From assembly GCA_023374025.1 (NCBI GenBank), contig SIJG01000073.1, positions 62,001 to 126,000 of the forward strand: a stretch of 64,000 nt of DNA. Direction: 5' to 3'. The stretch is from Heterodera schachtii. Taxonomy: Eukaryota; Nematoda; Chromadorea; Rhabditida; Heteroderidae. A program made the position numbers and the translations under genes. Below, piece by piece: positions 56,330 to 64,000 of the stretch. The first letter of the stretch is position 1; every line of letters starts with the position of its first letter. A model generated the notes under the pieces. The model was not told the origin of the DNA. It made no database searches and saw nothing but the letters and a program-made list of their open reading frames with translations.

Positions 56330-57003
56330 TTCATCTCTGGCGACGGTTGGCTTTCGATGTTTGATTTGCTTGCGCCTTCACAAATTGGACAGGGAATTGC
56401 AATGATCAGCCACCGATTTGACTATTACATGGACGAACAATTCAAAAATCGCAAATGGGCAATTGAATTTATGTACATACATAACGACATGTTTTCTAGG
56501 GTTTTCGATGTCGTTGACATGGATCTGACACCCATTTCGACTCCGAGCTGAAATTCAAACAAAATTCAATATTTATAAATTAGAACTTATGTTTCGAAAA
56601 ATACAGGAAAAAAAACAGGAATCATCAATCCTGCAACAAAAAATTGCATAAACCGTTTTTAGACGAAAAATGCGACATTAGGAATTTGACTTTTCTTCGA
56701 CTTTGGGCTCGGAGTTCGAAATTATCGAATGGGTATCATATTCTTGGTCAACTACCCTGAAAACCCACCAGGAATTGCGCCTTCACAACTTGGACTGGGA
56801 ATTGCAATGATCAACCATCGTTTTGACATCATCGTCGATGAACACTTCAAAATGCGCAAATGGGCAATGGAATTTATTCGAATTCGAAACAAAGTTGGAG
56901 CGAATGGCACAAGGGAAACGGAAATATTCAATTTTCACGCAAAATCAACGGATTCAAGCGCATCATTATCTCGTAAGATTGGCAAAATCTTTGGTATTTA
57001 ACA
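56330..57003 (+). pseudogene. two tandem F-box-like fragments separated by a MITE
   Basis: After a TTTTTCAG acceptor the first copy (56330-56494) reads GDGWLSMFDLLAPSQIGQGI, IAMISHRFDYYMDEQFK and KWAIEFMYI. A palindromic MITE follows, then a second copy (56764-57003) repeats APSQLGLGIAMINHRFD, DEHFKMRKWAMEFIRIRNKV and NGTRETEIFNFH before the frame ends. This belongs to a second F-box-like subfamily of the cyst-nematode type. Neither copy has a start. Confidence 0.6.
56494..56762. mobile_element. palindromic MITE, copy 3
   Basis: Left part GATGTCGTTGACATGGATCTG, ACACCCATTTCGACTCC; right part CGGAGTTCGAAATTATCG, AATGGGTATCATATTCTTGG. Mirrored halves match the element at 22741-23038 in order and content. 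Confidence 0.55.
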
Positions 57004-57559
57004 TGTTTAGAACATGTTTTCTAAGCCATTTCTTTTCGATTCGACAATTACTAAAAAATAACATGAAATTGCAAAAAAGTCAAAAAGTTTTTCTTTATAA
57101 TTACATGCTGAAAATATGTTTTTGTTACATTACAATGGCGTAAGCAGGGGGGGGGGGGCTGAGGGGGCGAAAGCCCCCCCCCGGCCAAAATGGCAAAAAA
57201 TATTAATTTTTTGGCGAAAAACTTTATAAAATATACCTCATAATTCGTGATTTCAAAAAACCAAAAATACACCCCTAGAAATCGACTTAAAAAAGAAAAA
57301 TACACCCCTAAAAATCGAATTTTTGACTTCAGCCACCCCCCCAAAGCCAAGGGTCTGGCTACGCCCTTTAATTATGTCCGGAAAATTTTTCCAGCCTCCT
57401 AGGATTTTTTTAGACTTGTTAAGTGAAAAATATTTTGCAAAAAAGCAAATATAATTTTGATTATTTAATATTTCAATTGTTACCCAAATTAATTTAAATA
57501 CTAGATTTTTTTGAATAAGAATAATTTTTAAATAAAATTTCTGTCAAAAAAAATTTTGG

Positions 57560-57835
57560 GGCATTTTTCTAAGAAAAATAGGAGTTTTGGGGGGCGGCGG
57601 TGCCGATAGGCGCCGCGGGGAAAAATTGGAAATTTTGATCATTTATAAACAGGTTGTCCTGAAACAGCCAATTTATAAAATTTTGAAAAATTTTAGGGTA
57701 ATTTAATCAAATTCTTAGGGTTAAAAGTCGCGTTCGCGCCAAAATGCGAAACGCGAACGCGAAAGCGAAAGTGCCAAAAAAAGCGAAATATGCGAAGCGA
57801 AACGCGAAGCGAAAGCGAAAGCCCATCCCTGTTGC
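57560..57835. repeat. dispersed repeat core and GCGAAA tract
   Basis: GGCGGCGGTGCCGATAGGCG at about 57593-57615 is the core of a repeat family seen at five places in the window. It is followed by a GCGAAAGCGAAA-rich tract (57725-57822) that ends CATCCCTGTTGCATA, the complement of the left edge at 20593 (CAGGGATG), suggesting a hAT-like end. Confidence 0.5.
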
Positions 57836-58338
57836 ATATCCAATTCCCAATTTTTTGGCAATTATTTCGTCGTTCATTTTCGGATTTGATTCTTTAATTT
57901 CGTAATATTGCTTATCTTTTTCAATAAAAAACGTCAGCCTGCCTGTTTTGTCACAACGTAGGTTTTACGAAACCAAAAGCAAAAATTTCAGTAAATTTTT
58001 TAAGCAATTTAAACAAAGTGAGGCCAAATTGTGACTTCAGCCAACCAAGCGCAAGGATCTGTTTTAAATTGATTTAACTTTAATGGTAGTGAAAATATTT
58101 AAGTAATTTAAAGATTTTTCTATTACGGTGTGTATTTCAATTGTTCTTAGGGGCCTTATAGATGTAAGACATAAAATTGCTAATTTCGCTCTATTTAAGT
58201 CGGTTTTTGTGCATGCGTATTAAAATATGCTATTTTTGAATTTTATTAAAACCAATTTTTAATAAATTTCTAAAAATTAAACTATTAATTCTCCCAAATT
58301 GTTGTCAGATTTCAAAAACTTACCTTCTCTGGCACAAA

Positions 58339-58818
58339 ATGGCTTCCGAAAGCAGACAAACGTCAGAACATCGACGCACCGGTGGTTACTGTTGAAAGGC
58401 GAGTTCAACGTTGCTGGCCGTGTTGCTGTTACTGATCGGGATCGCGCATGTCATCGCGCTGCTTGTCTACTGGGCACTGTGTCCTGAAACAGCAAAAGCA
58501 AAGCCAAGCGCATTGGACAAAATGGAAACAATTCCGTTTGCCATTGGGCCGTGTTCGGGTGCGGGATGTACGTCACAAACATCGACGACACCATCAGCAA
58601 CAACATCATCAGTGACAACGACGACTGCACAGCCGAACGACGACCACCAATCGAAAGCCGCGCCGAAATCGTCGATGCTGTTGAAGTTGGGGCAGGCACT
58701 CGCCACGGCCCTTTTGTACTCGATGCTAAGTCGCCGTCCAACATGCGACTACCGGCCGCAGCCGAGGACGAAAATGGTGCGTTTTAAGTTTAACAAATTG
58801 ATATTGCTGAAAATTTAA
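58339..58818 (+). pseudogene. membrane protein with Ser/Thr tail, in-frame TGA
   Basis: From ATG 58339 the frame reads MASESRQTSEHRRTGGYC, then TGA at 58393-58395 where the relative at 52189 has GGA, and continues with a membrane segment (LLAVLLLLIGIAHVIALLVY), PFAIGPCSGAGC and a Ser/Thr-rich tail (TSQTSTTPSATTSSVTTTTA). The stop makes the full frame unreadable, although a start further in (58411) would still give signal-anchor topology. A donor-like ATG|GTGCGT at 58774 could lead to the Pro/Ser-rich frame at 59323. Confidence 0.5.
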
Positions 58819-59322
58819 ATTTAAAAAAGTCGATTAAAAAGTGATAAAAATCGCCAAAAAGGCACTAAAAAGTCATAAAAAGACAATGAAAAACTAAAGA
58901 AAAGTAACTAACTCAAAAAACGCTTTTTTAAAGAATGAATAGAAGTGCAAAAAACACAAAAAAAAAGATTATTTTGAACGCAGCATAAAATTTTTTTGAA
59001 TGTTGTTATTACGCCAAACTTTGTTTGATATTTTGCAGTTTAGAAATTTCAGCCCATATGGTCTGCGATTTCAGTATCGGTCTCTTTGATTGACTTACTT
59101 TCTGGAATTTCCTTAATTGATTTGGCTTAAAAAGTGGAAACAAAACCATTAAAATCTAAAAAGTAGGAAAAAGTCAAATAAAATGTAAAACTGTATGTTA
59201 GAAGCATCAGATAAAGTGCAGAAACTCTTTAAAGTAATTTAATGCATTAAAGCAGCTAAAAAATCATTCAAAGAAAGGAGTTAGAAAAAGCCGGAAATTT
59301 TTTTAACAAAAATTTTTGAGGT

Positions 59323-59600
59323 GAACAACAGCGGTTCGCCAGTACCACAGGCACATCCATCGCCACTTCCATAGGCACATCCATTGGCAATTCCATCGCC
59401 ACTTCCATCGCCATATCCATCGCCATTTCTATCGCCACTTCCATCGGCACATCCATTGGCAATTCCATCGCCACTTCCATCGCCATATCCATCGCCATTT
59501 CCATCGCCACTTCCATCGGCAATCCATCGCCACTTCCATCGGCACATCCATTGGCAATTCCATCGCCACTTCCATCGGCAGCTCCATCTTTGCCAATTTC
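59323..59600 (+). repeat. CCATCGCCACTT minisatellite, Pro/Ser coding in one frame
   Basis: Hexamer-based repeats (CCATCG, CCACTT, CCATTG) are arranged in a higher-order unit of about 84 bases. After TTTTTGAG the plus frame reads VNNSGSPVPQAHPSPLP then TAG where the second unit has TCG; beyond it reads PSPLPSPYPSPF repeatedly. It may be a degenerate Pro-rich exon of the membrane-protein gene upstream. Minus-strand frames of this repeat are not genes. Confidence 0.6.
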
Positions 59601-59894
59601 GCCTTCGAGTCCGCTTCTTCCTCAGAGTGCTGCCTCGTCTTTAATTTTTGTGAGCAAAAAATGCAAAAAAATTTGAAATTTTTAATTTTAAGGGAATTAA
59701 ATCGGACTACATGGATTTGGTATAGGGCCACGAACAACAAAGCCCAGATGTTGGATGATAATAATTTTTATGTCCCATCTGTTTTTAATTTAATGCCTTT
59801 TTTATCCTGTGTATTTTTATTGTATTAACTAATTTTTGCCTTTTTCATATATTGCTTTTTATTAATTCATAAGAAATACTTTGACTCAAAAAAC

Positions 59895-60217
59895 GGTAAT
59901 AGTACCGATGGTACCCCCCCCCCCCTTTTTTGAAAAATGAAATTTTAAAAATTTTTGTCGAGAAAAGATGGTATTAGGGGTTTTAAAGGTCGGAGAATCA
60001 GAATCTGACATTAATTTCGACCTATATCGAACCGCGAACACGAATTCGAGCGAAAAGTCGAAAATTAAAATTTTCGAATTTTTTATTTTTGGTCCAAAAA
60101 TGGCTTATTCTGATTCTCCGACCTTTAAAACCCCTAATACCATCTTTTCCGAAAAAAAATTTTAAAAATTTCATTTTTCAAAAAGGGGGGGGGGGGGTAC
60201 CATCGGTACTATTACCA
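59895..60217. mobile_element. palindromic MITE, copy 4 (near-perfect)
   Basis: GGTAATAGTACCGATGGTACC followed by a C run is mirrored by a G run and GGTACCATCGGTACTATTACC, and GGGGTTTTAAAGGTCGGAGAA by TTCTCCGACCTTTAAAACCCC. The whole 323 bases fold back. The least diverged member of the family also at 22.7, 23.5 and 56.5 kb. Confidence 0.85.
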
Positions 60218-60219
60218 AA

Positions 60220-61408
60220 AAAACCAATAAATTTCACTTATGAACAAATTCTCTCAACAATTTAAATAAAAAATCCAATAATTTACCTAAAGGCCTCATA
60301 AATTGGTAAAATTATAGTAAGTATTTATTTATGGCATTAACTATTTTTGCTTTTTTCAAACTGGTTCGTTTGATACCCAAATTCCCGCCAATTTTCTTAT
60401 CATTCATCGTTTCATTTCCTCACTTTTTTCACATGTTCCAGTCGCTCAGCATCTGCATGAATTTTCAAGATGCCTTAAACAAATTAAAAAAATATATATC
60501 AAAAATTAAATAAAATCTCTTAAATTTATTGTATAATTTTAAAAAATTAATTTAATCAAATAAACAAAAAATGGCTTTATTACATTTTTGAGTCCAATCG
60601 ATTTATGAGGCTAATTAGAGTTTATAAACATTTGTGTTAATTTTTGTTTTAAAAATATCATCAATCTAAATCACAAAAAGTAAAGACAATTAATATCAAT
60701 TATAGTGGATATTGGTACCGAATTTCTTCAAGGATATTTTGAAAATTTTTGAATTTCCATGGAATCTACGGAACATATGCACATAATAATTAGGTATAGA
60801 GATATTATGTGTAAATGTAAACCATTTTAAGTGCCCTCCATCAGGGGTGGCATTCCGAGTCTCCCAAATTTTCGGAAATTGGAACTCCGAGGCCCAAAAT
60901 TTTTTCAGAAGTCAGAAAACGGAATTCCAACCCTAAAAACTTCGGAAACCGGAAATTCTTGAAAAAATATAAAATATACTATTTTTTTAATATTATAATA
61001 GGATAAATTTTAAAATTCTTAACCAAATAAAAGGTTAGTTCAAAAATATTTTCGATATATTCTATATCTGCTTGAAAAATTATTCAATGCTTTTTACAAC
61101 ATTATTTTAGAACATTTTTGGGAAAGGGACAGACTATTTAAACTTATTTGGGCCGCGCTTTTCCCAAAATCTTTGGGAACGAGGTGGGTCGGCGGTGCCA
61201 ATAGGTTCCAAAAATGCTGAAATGAAGCATATCGTTATTTTCTTATATTTTTTATCGAAATCAATAGAATTGATGAAGATTTTTTGACAATTTATGGAAA
61301 ATTTTTAAAGCCGACCCAAAAAGAAATTAAAAACATATAAAGCCAAAAAATTACCAAAAAATCAAAAATGAAACATTAGAAGAGCAAACCAATTATTTAA
61401 ACAAAAAA
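60220..61408. other. intergenic DNA with dispersed repeats
   Basis: At 60846-60960 CCGAGTCTCCCAAATTTTCGG resembles 5690-5760; at 61185-61215 there is a GGCGGTGCCAATAGG core. No gene is seen. Confidence 0.4.
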
Positions 61409-61918
61409 AAGTGCTAAAAATTGAGTTTAACCGGTTGGATGAAAATGAAATTGAAAATGATAATGATCACAGAGCATCAAATGATCAGAGCAATTATTTT
61501 AATGCAGATTATGATGATGCGAAATGTCAATATGGTGATAAGGTAACTTACAGATAAAATTATAAGATTTCTTAAATTATTAGATATTTTTTAAATTTTC
61601 TTAATTTTAATTAAATTAATTTTAAATAAATTAATTTATGAAAAAGAAATGCGAAACGAAATGTTTTATAAAAATTTGGCAAATATTAAATGCAAATACG
61701 AAAATTCAAAGAGAACGGAGGAAAATGAAGAAACAAAGAAGGAACGGATCAGAAAATTTGATCAATTGGGAAAAGAAAATATTTGTGGGTTTAAATATGA
61801 CAACAAAAAAAGACATAAAATAGAATTCGAAATTTCTAATCCGTGGTTGGTCGAAGGACAAAAAGTGCAAATTTGGCGAACGACAAAAGGTGCAAAATTT
61901 GCCATTCAAAAGCCCTAA
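61409..61918 (+). CDS. charged coiled-coil protein, unknown
   Basis: A possible exon at about 61409-61541 (acidic, EFNRLDENEIENDNDHRASN, donor GATAAG|GTAACT) and an open frame ending at 61918 (from ATG 61649 or upstream) with a Lys/Glu-rich helix followed by HKIEFEISNPWLVEGQKVQI. The splice between them could not be settled and the family is unknown. Confidence 0.35.
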
Positions 61919-62584
61919 GATTTCTCTATTAGCCTGCCAAATTTCAAAAAATTTTATTAAGTTTTTCAAAAGTTCTAGCCAAAAAATGAAAAATTTGTCA
62001 TATTGAGAAAAAGCATAGGTCAAAATTAATTTAATCCTATGACAACTTCACTATTCAGAGAAAGTCCTGTAATATCTTTTTGTTTCCTTTTTCTTTGTAA
62101 TTCCTCTCACATTGGCGAACTATTTCTTTGTTTTTAGCTGATAAACCGATTTATATAATTTTATTTTTTATTTTGAAATAAATATTTTTGTCAACTATTT
62201 GGCTTTTACAAAAGATTATATTATTCCCACTGATCTGCTTGAACTTTCACTCACTTTTATGCTTTAAAACATTGCTTTGGTTTTGCTTTGACGCAGCTGA
62301 AATAAATGCTAACAAGCAAATACTTTTGTCTGAATTATCATTGCTTATCGTTCCACTGGTAAAAACACAATAAATATTTTCTTATTTTTTGATATATATA
62401 AAAATTGTTTTTTAATATGTAAAAATAAATATAATTTTATATAAATTAAACTTAAAATTTATTTTTTAAAGAATGTTTATTAAATTTTAAAGAAATGTAA
62501 AATTAAAAATTTGATAATTTTTTTTCAGTTTTCTTTGGCCATTGCATTATCAATTGTTCATTTCTCAGCTTTATACACATCAAA

Positions 62585-62953
62585 ATGCAGAATAATCAGC
62601 CGAGAATTAATGAAAATGTTGTCGCCAAGTTAAGGTTTTCTCTAAAAAAAAAAATTAAATTAAAATAAAATATTTATCGATTATTTATCATTATTTTATG
62701 TAATTAATGCAATTTTAAGATTTATTATGAATTTATTTAATTAAATTATTTTAAAAAATAATTCCATTTTTTGAGCTTATTATTAAGAACAGTTTTTTGG
62801 AGAAATCAAACGGCGAATGATACGGTAACGACACCGTCTTCGTCCGTCCATTACTGTATGTGCTGTGGCAAATTGCACAATAAAAACGATTCATTGGCGT
62901 GTGAGGGTGACATGTTGCGCGAATATTGGGACGACTATTTACACATTCAATGA
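62585..62953 (+). CDS. small protein with CxxC motif, unknown
   Basis: Exon 1 (62585-62634) and exon 2 (62788-62953) join in phase 2 (TTAAG|GTTTTC ... ATTAAG|A) to 71 residues: a basic N-terminus (MQNNQPRINENVVAKLR), a Thr/Ser stretch and CMCCGKLHNKNDSLACEGD, which could hold a zinc ion. No signal peptide. Family not recognised. Confidence 0.4.
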
Positions 62954-63498
62954 ATGTTTATTAAATTTGCAAATTCGTGTTATAAAAATTGGAAAACTTT
63001 ATTTATTTTCTTTTATAAAATTTAATTTTTCTTTTTGCACTATAAAAAAAATCAAAAAGAAATTTCAATGGAATGATTGCCTGAATATTTTTGATGGTTT
63101 TTCTTTTGCAAAAATAAAATATTTTGATTGTATTTTTATGATTAAATGCAATAAATTTCAAAACTTTCATTAAACGGTAATAAAAATCCAATAAATTCGA
63201 CTCAAAATTTATCTCTAAAAATGAATAAAAATGAACAAAAAAATATTGGCCAAATTCAAATTCATTCTAAATTTAATCAAAGAAATAAAAAAATGCATTT
63301 TCTCCTTTTCTCTTTTTATGATTAAATACCATTAATTTTAAAACTTTCATAAAAAGGTAATAAAAAAACAAATAAATTCGATTATAAATTTATGTCTATA
63401 CATCATCTCATGAATTTTCATTTTTGAGATGAAAAAATGAATAAATAACAGAAAATTTACTGGATTAATTCATTCTAAATTTAATCAAAAGAAACAAA

Positions 63499-64000
63499 AT
63501 GCATTTTCTCTTTTTGAGCGTCTTTTCACTCTTTTTGGCCAAGGTATTTTTTATTATTATCAATTAATTTTTTATGTTTAATTTTTAAATTAAGCACTGT
63601 TCAAATGCCATTCCGATCGGTGCCGATAATCAACGCGATGTAGCGGCGATCAATGGTCATTGATCTTCTTAATGCCAATCAAGAGTTTGATCAGTTGCGA
63701 AGTCAATTGGCGACGGCACCGGCAAATGATTTGAACGCTGAAGACAGGGTTTTTGGCAACATTTTCGATAAAATTGGAAAATTTGCTGGCAAAATTGGGG
63801 ACTATCTGAGTAAGTTTTTTATTACATTATTAGCGAAAAAAAGCACAAATGGAAAAATCTTTTGCAACGTTTCAAAAAATGAACTTAGATGGAAGACATC
63901 CTGGAAATGGTGAACCTTTACAACCTCTGCAAGAACCACTACAACAACCAGGACAAGGACAATGGCAGCCACAACCAGGACAGGGACAAGGACAGGGAGA
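63499..64000 (+). CDS. secreted Gln/Gly/Pro-rich protein, partial at window end
   Basis: Exon 1 (63499-63543) is a signal peptide (MHFLFLSVFSLFLAK). Exon 2 (63595-63809) starts HCSNAIPIGADNQRDVAAIN in phase 0, but a one-base change near 63650 is needed to reach the main frame IDLLNANQEFDQLRSQLATA ... NIFDKIGKFAGKIGDYL. Exon 3 (63889 on) follows in phase 1 and reads NGRHPGNGEPLQPLQEPLQQ then Gln/Pro/Gly repeats to the window edge. It may be an effector or structural secreted protein; the family is unknown and the frame change may be real or an error. Confidence 0.5.

Noticed and set aside
59268..59740. Minus-strand ORFs with MEVAMEMAMDM and CRWKWRW repeats
   Set aside because: They are frames of the CCATCG minisatellite with no conserved flanks.

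Overview
The window looks like AT-rich genomic DNA of a plant-parasitic (tylenchid, probably cyst) nematode. The reasons are short GT-AG introns, TTTTCAG acceptors placed directly before start codons (spliced-leader style), expanded BTB-BACK-MATH and F-box-like families of a type I associate with Globodera and Heterodera, and several small secreted proteins of candidate-effector type. The organism is inferred; no marker gene proves it.

Layout. 0-9 kb: a broken BTB gene (minus), a five-exon DDI1-like retropepsin gene (minus) and a degraded BTB-BACK-MATH gene (plus). 9-19 kb: repeats, including a roughly 1.5 kb segmental duplication whose two copies each received a different insertion, plus one secreted Lys/Glu-rich protein. 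19-24 kb: a BTB-BACK-MATH-MATH gene and a truncated tandem copy of it. 25-42 kb: an F-box-like gene split by a hAT-like element, which is itself split by a 15.1 kb Maverick/Polinton. 42-64 kb: a foldback element, F-box-like fragments, a three-exon gene end, a tandem pair of cysteine-rich secreted proteins, two related single-pass membrane proteins, further secreted proteins and many small palindromic elements.

The Polinton (26600-41733) has a 6-bp target duplication, terminal inverted repeats of about 325 bp and a full virus-like gene set. It encodes a zinc-ribbon protein, packaging ATPase, two conserved small proteins, integrase, penton, pVI/pX-like protein, major capsid protein, adenain-like protease and a multi-exon protein-primed DNA polymerase on the opposite strand. 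Between the protease and the polymerase lie two cargo genes: a type I membrane protein and a stand-alone Argonaute-type PAZ domain protein. The PAZ protein is the most interesting item here, since it suggests a virus-like element that captured part of its host's small-RNA machinery. Frameshifts in the integrase, polymerase, the N-terminus of the capsid protein and one further ORF show that this copy is decaying, or has sequence errors, while ATPase, protease, penton, membrane protein and PAZ genes are open.
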